Positions 35,116-46,600 of a stretch of DNA of 64,000 nucleotides are shown here, piece after piece. Source of the stretch: Adiantum capillus-veneris (lineage: Eukaryota > Streptophyta > Polypodiopsida > Polypodiales > Pteridaceae); assembly GCA_014529385.2 (NCBI GenBank), contig CM043968.1, forward strand, positions 130,379,018 to 130,443,017, given 5' to 3'. Both the position numbers and the translations under genes were made by a program. Numbering within the stretch: position 1 is the stretch's first letter; the number at the start of each line of letters is the position of its first letter. The notes below the pieces were generated by a model. It had not been told where the DNA came from. It searched no databases and saw only the letters and a program-made list of their open reading frames with translations.

Positions 35116-37150
35116 CTATTCTGGCAGCTTGAGACTCTGCATCATCTTTAGATAGTCTTTGACTTCAATCGAACCATCCATATGGGTTTGTACAAGGTTT
35201 TGATCTTGCTGATATTCATTACCATGTGCATCTTGATATGCATATGTGAGCTTGATCACATGTAACTGTTTAAACACTATTGGATTTGTCGACTTTTGAC
35301 TTTGACTTGTGGAGATCAATTGAAACTTTTGTCCCTAATGATCTTCATATAAGCATTTGTCTGCAGATTTTGAACGAATCTGGGTCAATTGAAAACTTCC
35401 AACAACCATATGATCTTTCAATGGTTTCTACTTTGAAGAGGTTTGTTGGCTAGAAGCTCTAGGGCTTCTAACTGCTGTAGCATTTCCTAGTATTAGAGCT
35501 GAGCTTGATGGATTTACAGCTCTCCCCTTCCTAGGGTGATCACTATAGCCTGTTTCATTGTAAGAGTTCAAAGTTGGTTGGCTCTGATTTAGTCTCAGTT
35601 TTGGGACTGTGAAGGTACACTTTGGGTAGCATTGTTGATGGTTGGCATTTGTAATCCTTTTGCATAGTTTCCTATGTATCTTCGTGAAACATGACAAATT
35701 ATTTCCCAAGTCAATATGTAGATGGCATTATCTTTGCCCTGATATTGTCTATCCCATGGGTCTCCTATGATATGAGCTTCTGTGGTTTCAGGACCCAAGG
35801 CATCATAGATGCTAGACTCTTGTCTATATCTACGACTATTTTGGTCAAAGTATATGTTCGTTTGGTCACAATGTTGAAGCTTGATTTTTAATGGATGGGA
35901 GTTTGGCTCTGAACAGATTTCTGGGTTCACTCGGATAATATCCTTCATCTCTAGAGAGGATGGACTATAATAGATTCTCTCCTTTGAAATGAACCATCAT
36001 TTTTGATCTATCACTAGATGCACTTTTGTGAATTTGTATGTGGGCCGTTCAAACACTGGTTGATCCTTTTTGTACAGTTTCCATTTTTGGTCTACATAGT
36101 GTGCATATGAATGATGTCTATCATACAAAGCTAACATCATTCTATTTGATGTGTCCCATAGACTCGTGAATGATTGCACACTTGTAGTAGTGGATGCAAA
36201 ATCATTTGCAAAACTAATAGTCTTTTCAATCTTTGGTGATATCTCGACACCTTTACTAAATTTATCCAAGAATTTGTTGTTCAAAGAATCAATTTTAAGC
36301 TTTTCAGGTGTCTATGCATCTTTATGTTGATTTTGAACTTGCAGTGTTTTGAATTGTGCTTCTAATGGTAATGCAGAATCATTTGATTGCATCAAAAGTG
36401 ACAAGTCAATTGCACTTACATCGAGATTCACATTTTCAATTTGCTCTGTGTCTTGCTTGTTGGCAGTTGATGTGTCCCTGTTATCAGGATTTCTTGGGTA
36501 ATCTTCAGCAAAATGTCCACCTTTTCTTCCACAATCTGAGCAATGCGCCATGACTGGTGGTATTTCAATCGGTTCTGTCATGTCAAACTCTATCTGAGAA
36601 GTTTCCGCTTCTATGCTTGCCAAGTTGTCGGCATCTTCTTTCAAAACACTGAGCATCAAGATGTAGACTCCTCCATCTTGACCTTTGTACAGTCTTTTGC
36701 TTGGTTCTCCAATTAGATTTGCTTCTATTGGCTGATCTATTGAATCTTGCAATTCTGGTTCTCCATTATAGATCTGACCACTGTAATCCATGTACAATGA
36801 CCCTGATTGCATATGCACTAAATGTATGCTTTGCGAACTAGTGCAGGTTTCTGGGTAACCACTTGGGTTGATTTTTTGTACTTCTATTTGCACCTCATCT
36901 TTGAGCTTGCAATACTTGGCTCCACTGAAGTCTGTGAACATCTAGGAGTTCTCTGAATCTGGATTTACCCTGATCAATAGGATCTTGGCTCCTGTGTTGC
37001 TTTTGCTACTCATAAGATAACTTTGGCCTTCTGTATCTGCATATAAGACTTTGTCTCCATTGTAGCCATATAGCTGTAGAATCTTGTCTGTTGCAGTTGT
37101 GCATGTGTTGCCACTGCTATTGGATTGTCCTGCTGTACTTGAACTCTTGG
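35116..37150 (-). pseudogene. Ty3-E gag-like region with repeated Y-x-D-x-x-G-x-x-Y modules and a zinc knuckle
   Basis: Minus-strand frames 36312-36941, 35997-36284, 35595-35948, 35428-35709 and 35116-35319, plus an open stretch to about 37130, contain recurring modules: LYADTEGQSY (about 37028-37052), MFTDFSGAKY (36918-36943), LYMDYSGQIY (36772-36801), HYVDQKWKLY (36069-36102), IYFDQNSRRY (35821-35859) and YQDAHGNEY (35209-35252). Each is followed by EAN/EAH-LIGEP-like and YILx strands in the longer ones. A degenerate knuckle CSDCGRKGGHFAEDY (last Cys replaced) is at about 36500-36550. A similar module occurs once in Ty3-B gag (DKYGREY). Function unknown; probably gag N-terminal or linker domains. 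Confidence 0.55.
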
Positions 37151-38460
37151 ATCGATTTGAGTCTATGTTGGCTCAATCTGTAAAAAATATCTCCTAGTAG
37201 ATTTTTGTATTGATTAGCAGAATTTATGATGCTTGTAATAGCCTAATCTGCATTCACATGCAAATTGTACCCCTGTTCGTGGAAGCTCAATTGCACTGCA
37301 ATAGCTTGCACTTGCGGATTTCTAGCATGCAGAATTTTGAAATTTTACTGTCGCTCAATCAACTGTGAGTTGGTCGATTTCGTGCTTTTTTCGACCGTTT
37401 GCTCGATTTTACTTGGCCGCTGCTCTCGGATTTGTGCTCCCTTTGCAGTGCACTTCTCCGGCTTTGCTTTTTGGCTTTTAATTTGCTCGTTTTGGTGTTG
37501 TTTGCTCGGCGTGTGATTTTTTTGCCTTTCTGGGTTTTTCCGGCCTCGTTCTGGCTTTTTCTGTCTTTTTCTAGCACTTTTGGTGACTTCCTTTTTATTT
37601 TTTCCTAAATAATTGTGAAATTTTGAATTTTCTAAATTTTTTTTAGTCTTTTTATGATTTTTTTGAGAAAGTTTTGAATTTTATAATTTTGTGATTTTTT
37701 CTAATTTTTGGGGTTTTTTTTTGAAGGTTTTATGAATTGTCTGATTTATTTTATTTTTTCAGGACAATTTTGGATTTTCTATGAACTTTTTGAGTTTTTA
37801 CAAATTTTTTATGTTTTAGGGATTTATCTGTGTCACTTTTTAAAATTTTAATGAGTTTTGTGTTTTTGTGAATTATTAGATTAATTTTTTTATTTTAATG
37901 AATTTTTTGTGAGATTTTTTATTCTTCTGTGATATTTCTATGTTTTTCTCTTTTTCTGTGAATTTGTTTATGTATTTGTGAGTTTTTTATGTTTTTCTTT
38001 TTTTTGGTAATTTTTTATCTTTTTAATTGATTTTTTTCTTTTTTATAAAATTTTTGGTGATTTCTTAATTCTTTTTTTTTAATTTTTTACTTTCTTTTTT
38101 TGAGTTTTTATTATTTTTTGTGATTTTTTGTTCTTGAGCTAGGGGATTCTCAAATGTTGAGATCCTTTCGGTGATACAGGTTGCTGGAGTACCCCTTTTT
38201 TGTGGCCTCGTCATAGGACATGTAGAGAGGACTAGGTGCATTTGACACCGTGTTGAAAGTCTTGGGTCAGCTTTTGACTTTTTATGCACAATTAGTGATT
38301 GGTGCGCCTGTCTTATGCTCTGAGAGCATTACTTTTGATGCGTTACTGATGTCTTGTTACAGTTTTGGATTGAGATTTTGTCAGTTTTTTTGGGAAAACT
38401 CTATCGAATTTTTCCCAGAATTACTAGTGTTTATTGCCATATTATCTTTAACTTGCAGCC
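37151..38460. other. T-rich noncoding interval before Copia-F
   Basis: From about 37610 to 38130 the plus strand is an extreme T-rich low-complexity tract (repeated GTTTTT/GAATTTTTTG). No gene is supported. It may be leader sequence of Copia-F, whose 5' LTR I could not find by comparison with 53461-53676. Confidence 0.6.
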
Positions 38461-39215
38461 ATGTCATCTAGCGGTGAAAAGTATATTTACAATACTCGAA
38501 AATTTGATGGGACAAATTTTGCTATCTGGAAAGAGCATATTCAAGATGTTCTCATACAAAAAGGCCAACTAGATCCTATCATGGAGCGCCCAAAGGACGA
38601 GTATACAGATGTTGAGTGGAAGAGACTTGATGGTAAGGCCAAATCTACCCTCCGTTTGCATTTGGCCAAATTCGTGTACTTTACTATAGTTGGAGAAAGG
38701 ACGCTAGAGATGTATGGGATAAGTTGTGTTCCAATTACGAGAACAAAAGTGCCTATAAGGTTTTCTTGATGAAGAAGGTGTTTGACCTTTGTATGAAGGA
38801 AGAGGGCACTATTTCTACTCACATTAATGAGTTCAATATCATTTTCACTCAGTTGACCACTCAGGGTTTGGTCTTCGATGAGGAAATCAAATGTATCTTT
38901 TTGCTATTCAGTTTATCCTCGTCTTGGGATACGTTCTGTACTGTGATTAGCAACTTAGCACCTAATACCGGTCTAGTGTACAATGACATCCTTGGGAGTT
39001 TGTTTACCGAGGAGATTCGCAGAAAATATCTTGAAGGTAAGAAGGATGGTGATGCGTATGTTGCTAGTGATAGATAGAGGGGTCGCACTCAAAGTCATGC
39101 CAAAAGCAACGAATGTGGGGGCTCATGCAATAAGTCTTGGGGTTCTATGCGTAATGTTGAGTGCTATCACACTGCCATAAAAAAGGGCATGTGAAGAAGG
39201 ATTGCAAGAAATGGT
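38461..39215 (+). pseudogene. Copia-F gag
   Basis: Starts MSSSGEKYIYNTRKFDGTNF, followed by AIWKEHIQDVLIQKGQ, a usual start for plant copia gag (the FDGTNF.IWK motif). A frameshift near 38725 moves it to the frame 38724-39077 (DLCMKEEGTISTHINEFN, SLSSSWDTFCTVI). A zinc knuckle CHKKGHVKKDC is at about 39170-39205, in a third frame. It would form the virus-like particle. Confidence 0.87.
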
Positions 39216-39301
39216 AGCAAATCAAGAAGGATAAACAATCCGGTGAAACTTCTAAGTCTGATGATTCAAACAAGGGAAAAGCAAAGTTAGAGGAGATCAA
39301 T

Positions 39302-40000
39302 GTGCTAGAGTCTTCAAATGCTCCTATTGTAGAGACTCTTCAAGTGGTTGTTATGCCACTTACCTCTGACGTATTGGTCTTCACAACAGATCTACCTATC
39401 GAGGCTCTTGTTACAGAAGATGCGCAGTATGCACATAATTGGATAGTAGATTCTGGTGCAAGTTTCCATGTGAAACCACATAGAGAGTGGTTCTCTACTT
39501 ATTTTCACTCTTGTGGCAAAGTGAGACTTGGTGATGCTTATGAACTAGACATTGAGGGTGTCAAAAACGTCAAATTGCATTTAAGGAATGGCACGCACTT
39601 TACTTTATGTAATGTCAGATATGTGCCCAAGTTGACTAAAAGCTTGATTTTTGTTGGCCAGCTTGATGATTTGGGCTACAACACCACATTTGGCAATGGT
39701 TCCTGGATAGTACACAAAGGTAATCTTGTTGTACTCAGAGGTCAGAAGAATGGTACCTTGTATTCCATGCATGTGTCAGATGTTGGTCATGATTACATAG
39801 CTATAGCCGAGCTGTCGTCTACTGAGTTGTGCCATTGTCGGCTAGGTCATATTAGCCAAAAAGGGATGACAACTCTCACTCGTTTTGGCTACTTACCTGT
39901 GTTGTCTTATGTTGACTTTCCTGTTTGTGAGCGTTGTATCATTGGCAAACAGACTAGGTCCGTTCATTACCATTGGGTCAAAAGTGAGCTGAACCTCTAG
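39302..40000 (+). pseudogene. Copia-F protease and GAG-pre-integrase domain
   Basis: Residues about 45-65 read NWIVDSGASFHVKPHREWF, the copia aspartic protease loop (D-S-G-A). The C-terminal part, CHCRLGHISQKGM...CERCIIGKQTR, is the H-H-C-C zinc domain before the integrase. The frame is open but ends where the integrase begins (a shift near 39995). Confidence 0.88.
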
Positions 40001-40760
40001 ATTTAGTACATAGTGATATTTGTGGTCCTATGTCAACCAAATCTCTAGGGGGGCCAACTATTTTGGTGACATTCATAGATGAATCTACTCGAAAGGTGTG
40101 GGCATATCCTTTGAAACATAAGGATCTAAGTTCTTCCCATGTTCCAATTTTTTTTGGCACTTGTTGAGAATCAGTCTGGCAAGAAACTCAAGAGGTCGCA
40201 GACTGACAACGGTGGAGAGTATGTCTCCAAGGAGTTTGACAATTTCTGTGCTAAAAGGGGATTAAAAGATAGTTTACTACACTATACACACCAGCTCAGA
40301 ATGGAGTTTCCGAGTGCATGAATCGTACGATTTAGGAAAGAGTCACAACCATGATTTCTAGGGAAAATCTCACACAAGGCTTTTGGGCAGAAGCCGTCTT
40401 GACCGTAGTGCACATTATAAATTGTTTGCCTAGTATGCCATTGAATTATGAGATTTCAGAAGAGTTATGGTCTAAACGTAAGCCCCACTATGACCATCAA
40501 CGTGTTTTTGGTTGTGAAGGTTATGCTCACGTGCCTAAACAACTTTGACAGAAGTTAGAGCCAAAGTCACACAACTGTGTTTTCATTGGATATAGTGCAA
40601 ATGGAGAGATTCAATATCATCTCTGGCACCCGCAATCTTGTCGAGTCATCCGTAGTTCAGATGTGATCTTTGATGAGTCAAAGATGCATAAACAACCTAT
40701 CAAGGAAATAGAGGTTTGGAGAGTCACTTTTGAGGATGTTGCGTCAGAGATAGTGAAATC
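40001..40760 (+). pseudogene. Copia-F integrase, frameshifted
   Basis: Scattered frames give LDLVHSDICGPM (first catalytic Asp), then in 40139-40321 SQTDNGGEYVSKEF (second catalytic Asp), and in 40351-40548 NLTQGFWAEAVLTVVHIIN and FGCEGYAHVPKQL. After a stop come CVFIGYSANG and the C-terminal linker. Several stops and shifts; joins the cDNA to the host in an active element. Confidence 0.85.
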
Positions 40761-40951
40761 AACTTAGTGGGCTAGTGATGTACCTTCCACTAGCAATGCT
40801 CCAGAGGGAGCGGATAGCAATGGTCAAGGAGTGAGATGGTCTACTAGAGTCACTTGTTAACCTGTGTGTTTTGAGCCAGGTCTTGATTACATCATGTTGA
40901 CCGATTGAGGTGAGCCAAGATGCTACCAAGAAGCCATGATGGACGAATGAT

Positions 40952-41477
40952 GTGGTGAAGTGCGAGCAGGCTATGGAATTTGAGTATAACTCGATTCTGG
41001 TTAATGACACTTGGGACTTGGTAAAATTGCCAAATGATGCAAAAGCTTTACCTTGCAAATGGGTTTACAAGAAGAAATTTACCTCAGGTGATCCAAATCC
41101 AAAGTACAAGGCTAGACTTGTAGCCAAAGGGTTCAAACAACAAAAGGGAGTTGATTTTGATGAAATCTTCTTGCCTGTGGTGGGCAAGATGACAATGCTT
41201 AGAACTGTACTTGGTCTTGTAGAGATTGAGGACATGGAACTTGTCAACATTTCTTCACGGGGATCTCGATGAGGATGTTTACATGCAGCACCCTGAAGGG
41301 TTTGTTCGGAAGAACGCATCTCATGAGGAGCTAGTATGTAAGCTCAAAAAGGCACTTTATGGCTTAAAGCAGGGTTCAAGGCAGTGGTATCATAAATTTG
41401 ATGCATGTATGAGGTCTCAAGGATATAAAATGAGCAAAGAGGATCATTTCTTGTACACAAGAAAGCTAGATGATGGC
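40952..41477 (+). pseudogene. Copia-F reverse transcriptase, first half
   Basis: The frame 40952-41272 has LPCKWVYKKKFTSGD and ARLVAKGFKQQKGVDF; the frame from 41226 has FLHGDLDEDVYMQHPEGF and LYGLKQGSRQWYHKFD. It is cut at KLDDG by the Ty3-G LTR, at the target copy ATGGC (41473-41477). The residues in the 41226 frame after 41478 are LTR, not copia. Confidence 0.9.
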
Positions 41478-41722
41478 TATGCGTTCCTTGCCCCACTCTC
41501 GAAGCAAGGGACTTGCCGATACACCGTGTGCGAGCCACAAATGGCTCCAAGCACACAACAAGCCTAAACTAGCAAGCTCAAGGAAGCAAAGGGTGTGTCA
41601 CTCACCGCTCTACGCTCGCCTTTGTGGTGGATTCCTCGCCGCGATGAAGAAGAAGCTGCAATCGTGCCGTGCTCAACCGCTTCGCCGCCGTCGTGCCTTC
41701 GTAATGCTCGATCGCACACACA

Positions 41723-41754
<32 letters not shown>

Positions 41755-42047
41755 AGGAGGTGAAGAAGAAGAAGATGGAGATGGAGATGGAGCAAGAGCA
41801 CTCTTCTATTGCACAAATGAGAGAATGAGTAAAAATTAGGTTTAGTTGGCTTTTATATGAGCTCACCCCATTCACACTTGGGCGCCCATGCTTAGCCAAC
41901 TAATCCCTTGAATGTCCCAGTTAAAGTGCGCCTCTCATCGGCGATCACTCTTACCCTTTTCCTATTGGTCCGACAAGCCCGGTACCTGACTCTAAATAAT
42001 ACAACGTTTATAGATCATAGGGTGTCTGTGTGCCGTGAGGGTTACCA
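41478..42047 (-). repeat. Ty3-G1 3' LTR
   Basis: It is 570 bp, with plus-strand ends TATGCG...TTACCA (a mutated TG..CA). It is nearly identical to 51844-52415, preceded by the target copy ATGGC. It holds a short CT/CA microsatellite near 41725-41755. Confidence 0.93.
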
Positions 42048-42204
42048 TGCCCCCCTTCCTGATGTAGATTTCGTCCTCGGAAGCTATTGCGTTGAAGCTG
42101 GTTCGTCGAGGTGAAAGAGCATTTGAGATGAATTTCCTTAGCCTTCTTCAGTCACTGCAAAATCAAACAACATTGGCACAGTAATTGCATTCTCTTAAAA
42201 AGCA
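42048..42204 (-). other. Ty3-G1 purine tract and residual 3' region up to a deletion junction
   Basis: The minus strand reads AGGAAGGGGGGCA just before the LTR, and then matches the 3' region of Ty3-H (57486 onward). The match breaks within an A-rich stretch at about 42201-42208, beyond which the sequence is a plus-strand gag leader (matching the minus strand of 50940-51000). Confidence 0.85.
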
Positions 42205-42298
42205 AAAATCTAGCAAAAAAACAAACAAAAAACACGCTAAAAACTAGTCACAAGGCCTCCTAGAGCAGCTTTTTGACACCTTAGGGTATCAGAAGCAC

Positions 42299-43627
42299 AT
42301 GCACTTACGCTCTGGGCGGGTGCTAGAACACGAGCATATTGAGGGTGCCTCTGTTCATACGGACACCCATTACCCATCCACGATAGGCTCTAGACCCTCA
42401 GCGGGGACACAACGTAGCACCACCCAAAACCCTAAAATAGCCGCTAGTGATTCCTCCTCCGACTCAGAAATCATGGAAGCATACCCTACCCAAAACACTG
42501 AGAGAGAAGGCCATGCACCTCCCGAAGCTCCACAGCCTAGTACTAGTATGTTTAGCCGTTTCATGGAAACATTAGGTAGAGCTACTCGCTCGGAACTTGA
42601 TGCAAATGAAGCACACGAAGGGGGTGGGGAAGTGGACTCTCCTTTCACATCGCAAGTGGACCCCACACCCCCAAAGAGTGTCCATGTGGATATCCTACCA
42701 ACTTCTTACCAAGAAGGCCCTGTTGAGCTGCCTACTTCAGAAGTTCCTTCTAGAGTACCGTTGGTGACAAGTAAAACCACGGGGAGCAACATTGCTTCTA
42801 CCTCACAAGAAACCATTAACACGTCGAATCTAGAAGGATTGTTCATTAATGATCATTGGACATACGACCTCCACACTGAGGTGTTGATGGATCTACACTC
42901 TGGCCACGCCTACCATGTAGGATGGATAGAGATTGTACAATCCACCTCTAGTGCCACGAGCATCGAAGATCAACAGAAAATGATCTGTAATGTTATCCAT
43001 GGCATTATTCTATCAGAAAGGCAAAACCGAGGGGTAAATATACTCTCAACTGGCCCCATGAGATTTTTGGATACGAGCAAGGCTCAACTGCCTACTCTAT
43101 CACAAATGGAGACTCCTCTAATGAGCCCCATGGACCCATCTTACGTCATTTCACCTGGGGTCTCTATGCAATCTGAGCCTCCGAGCGAAAACTTTAGCTT
43201 CCCTAACTTGGCTCAACCCTCTATTAAGGAAAACCCAGTGCTCACTCCAGGGATAAGCCTGACAGACAATGTACCGATGACATCTACGGTTAGCGCAGTG
43301 CCACTACCTAGTGTCGTAGTACCTAATATGGGGCCTCGACCATATGTGCCTCTAGCCCCTTATGCTCACATGGCCCCCACACCTCCAATTGTACCACTTG
43401 CTTATGCTCCTCGAGTGCCGCTCCCTAGCTCTTATCCGAGTGGACCTATGCCCGGTTATGTTCCATATCCTGCATCATCTACACATATGCCAAGACCGGT
43501 ACGCGTTCCTCTCCCACATATGATTCCAAGAGTACCTCCACCGGCCCTACCTCCTCACATAGGTGACTTGACAGCGTTTGCTCAAACCATAGGTCGATAT
43601 CGCGGAAAATATGCGTCATGCATCTGA
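42299..43627 (+). CDS. Ty3-G2 gag, N-terminal part
   Basis: It starts MHLRSGRVLE, as do the gags of Ty3-A and G1. The 442-residue frame is acidic and serine-rich at first, has HVGWIEIVQSTSSATS in the middle and a long proline-rich stretch (PRPYVPLAPY, PPALPPHIGD) before a capsid-like domain. A single shift near 43598-43602 moves the reading to the frame of 43611-47177, seen by comparison with Ty3-A (GRSIAENMR). So gag and protease once formed one polyprotein of about 1,620 residues. Confidence 0.82.
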   Translation: MHLRSGRVLEHEHIEGASVHTDTHYPSTIGSRPSAGTQRSTTQNPKIAASDSSSDSEIMEAYPTQNTEREGHAPPEAPQPSTSMFSRFMETLGRATRSELDANEAHEGGGEVDSPFTSQVDPTPPKSVHVDILPTSYQEGPVELPTSEVPSRVPLVTSKTTGSNIASTSQETINTSNLEGLFINDHWTYDLHTEVLMDLHSGHAYHVGWIEIVQSTSSATSIEDQQKMICNVIHGIILSERQNRGVNILSTGPMRFLDTSKAQLPTLSQMETPLMSPMDPSYVISPGVSMQSEPPSENFSFPNLAQPSIKENPVLTPGISLTDNVPMTSTVSAVPLPSVVVPNMGPRPYVPLAPYAHMAPTPPIVPLAYAPRVPLPSSYPSGPMPGYVPYPASSTHMPRPVRVPLPHMIPRVPPPALPPHIGDLTAFAQTIGRYRGKYASCI

Positions 43628-46600
43628 TAGACAGCCTAGAAGTAAGGCAGTAAAAATTGCCAAACTCACGCAAAAATTCAATGGGGACGAAGATGCTAGG
43701 AAACACATTGAAGTGTTTGAACAAGTATGTGATTCCTTAGGGGAACGCAACGAACTACATAAGTGCAATGCCTTAAGCTTGACATTAAGTGGGAAGGCTG
43801 GAGATTGGTATAGGACCCTAAGGGTGGACGAGAAAACAATCTACCCTACCCTTCGAAGGTTGTTTCTAAAGGAGTACATACGAGAAGGTGTGCTTTGGGG
43901 TGTAGCATCTCAGCTACAGAAGGCCGAACGTAAGGAAGGAGAGTCAGTAAGGGACTTCATTAGTTGTCTAAAGCACTTAAACTCTCGCTACCCTGTAAAT
44001 GAGCGCTTCAACAATAACCAACTGCTTGATCAATTCATTCGAGGGTTGAGGAATGAAGGAATCTATAATGGACTAGTGATTAGAGGTATCACAACCTGGG
44101 AAGATGTCACTGCCAATGCAATCCAATTAGAGGACAACTTGATAATAGCAGGCATGAGGGTGTCTACTGACACGAGATCCACTAGCTCACAAGCCATTGA
44201 GTATGAACCCATGACTGCAAAGCCCATTGCCAATGAGCCAAAGGTATTTGAGACATTCTTGACAGACCTCACCAAGGCAATCCAAGAGTCTCTTAAGGAT
44301 AATCGACCCCCTCAAAATAGTCACATGTATCCAAGAAGGGAGCAACAATGGTGTTCCATTTGCTTAGGTCCACATAGCACTAGTGAGTGCCCTACGTTTA
44401 GAGTAAAATTTAATGGAGCTTGCAACGAATGTGGTAGGTATGGTCACCAAGCTAAGGATTGTTTAATGATCAAACGTATGATGGCAAATAGACCACCTGT
44501 AGCCTGGGCGGATGCACCTCGAGCTCCTGTATTGATGCCTGCTCCACCTGTTGAGCAACTACCGCAACACATGGTCCCTAGATCTCAAAATGTTGTACAA
44601 GCTACACCGTTGCCACCTCCTGTGCTAGGACCGCACCCCCCGCATCCAAGAGTCGCCCCTATGAACCAAGTGGGTTGCGAGTCATCTAATGCTTATGCAG
44701 ATGGCTGTGAGGAGGAAATAGACACTAGTATTGCCTACAGACTTGATACATTGGAAGAGTGTCCTATATACTACATGGAAGATTGTTGGGGACAAGTCAA
44801 GCCGGTTTATCAAGCTGCTGCTCTCGCATCCAGAGGTCAAAATATCAACACCCAGGCTAGGAGGCCACCTTTTCAATGCTACGAGTGTGGTGGACCACAT
44901 CGGGTAACGGAGTGCCCTATTAGGCTGCAAAAGAATGCTGCACAGATGCAAATGAATCAAGGGAGCACGTCTGCAATGCCAATACTCACATGTAATCGTT
45001 GTGGCATAGATCACTTGATTGCCCAATGTCCCTGTAACCCAAATGCACCTAAAATCACACCCCTGAATTTGGTCGAAATTGCTAGTGTGACATCGCCAAT
45101 ACCACCCGTCGCACCCGCTTATGCGATTACACGGTCCATGCTTCAAGGGCCAGGACATATCCTCGAAGAGAGAGATACCGCGTCAGTTATCCAAGCAAAG
45201 AAAAAGAAGACACGAAGGAAGAAGTCGCAGAATACGGAAAATTCAAAGCCAAGTTCCAAAACAAACATAGGAACAGGAGATGACCCCGTGTATATGAATG
45301 ACCTCGAGGATTATTCAGATTCAGTCGAGACAATGGAGACTAGAACCAATACCACAAAGGGAAAGACCGACAAAGAAAACCGTAACATGGAACCAAATGA
45401 AAACCGAATAAGAGAAAATCATAAAGAGCCTCTGAAAACACCACAAGTGTTTCCAAATCCAATCCAAGACCCCCAAGATAAACCGCAGGGGCAAAAAGGG
45501 AAGAATCGTAAAAAGAAGATTGGGACGTACCCAAACCCTGTAGACGAGATTAAGCAGGTGAAACATCTAAGAGGTTTAGTGGAGGAGACTCAAAGGAAAC
45601 TAGAACCAGAACCCATGCAGGTCAAAATTCATGACACAGTGTTTCCCACGCAAGTTCATCCACCCCACATGAACCATAGACCGTTAGCCATATCTAGTAT
45701 CATCCAAGAAGGGAGTGAGGATGGGACATCAGAAAGTGAGCATACACCCTTCTTGTTGGAAAGGATGTTTAACGAAGGAATACCTGATCCCATTGAGGAA
45801 TATGAGATTCCATCCTCACCAGTTCCTAGTCAAGGACCTACACCCTGCAAAACGCCAATGAATGTTTCCAAACTAGTGGACTTCATGTCTTCTGAGGTCC
45901 GAACCACGATCATAGCAAAGCTGTATGGAGATCCTGAGTTATTCCTTGCACTTCGAGCATTCCTTAACGGAGAGCTACGAACGGGATTACCGCAGTTTGC
46001 GCAACCAAATAGGCCTGACTCGATTATGATTGATGAGGAAAATCATGTGCAATCACTTGACTTAGATGGACACGAGTCTGTGATTGAGGTACCCATTAAC
46101 GAATTAGGGCAGTATTTTGAAGGCGACGAGTCTAATGCGACCCTACCCATCACTACCAAGGGATTAACTATAAAGGGAATTCTTGATGGTGGTGCGGGAG
46201 TTAGCATCGTTACAAAAGATTGTTGGGAATCCATGGGAAAACCCCTCCTCAGTGTTACTAACATTGTGGTAAAGATGGCAAATGGTACCATAGCCAAACC
46301 TATGGGGATGCTCAAGGATCTTAAGATCAAAGTTCTAGGACACAAGGTACGACATACGTTCATTGTAATGGATTTCTCTAAACACCTTATGTCATATGAA
46401 ATGATTTTAGGACGACCATTCATGAGGGAAGCACAAATGGTTCACGATTGGTCTAAAAATCATGTCTATTTGCAATTCCAAGACTCTGTCCTTAGAGTGG
46501 ATTTGGTGACTGGTAAGGTACACCCCTTAGGGAGTAAAACCATTATTGAGCATCGCTCTGACACCACAGTTCACTCGGCCCCACTACAATATTGTTACAC

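Larger units (their letters stand above)
31050..37150 (-). mobile_element. Ty3-E: divergent gag/protease-like LTR element, right end unclear
   Basis: On the minus strand its 3' LTR is 31050-32227, preceded by a purine tract (GGAAGGGGGAA, minus strand of about 32228-32239). Toward the right come a 3' region shared with Ty3-B, a W[VIL]P tail, a retropepsin-like domain without an active site, and a long region of Y-x-D repeats with a zinc knuckle. I find no RT or integrase. No matching 5' LTR or PBS was found near 37150-38460, so the right end was lost or has diverged. Confidence 0.62.

Noticed and set aside
37359-37608. Basic or hydrophobic ORFs before Copia-F
   Set aside because: Open on both strands over biased sequence, no motif, next to a T-rich tract.
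38461-38461. 5' LTR of Copia-F just upstream
   Set aside because: I looked for TGTTGGGATTTAGGCC and a TGGTATCAGAG-like PBS in 37150-38460 and found neither.
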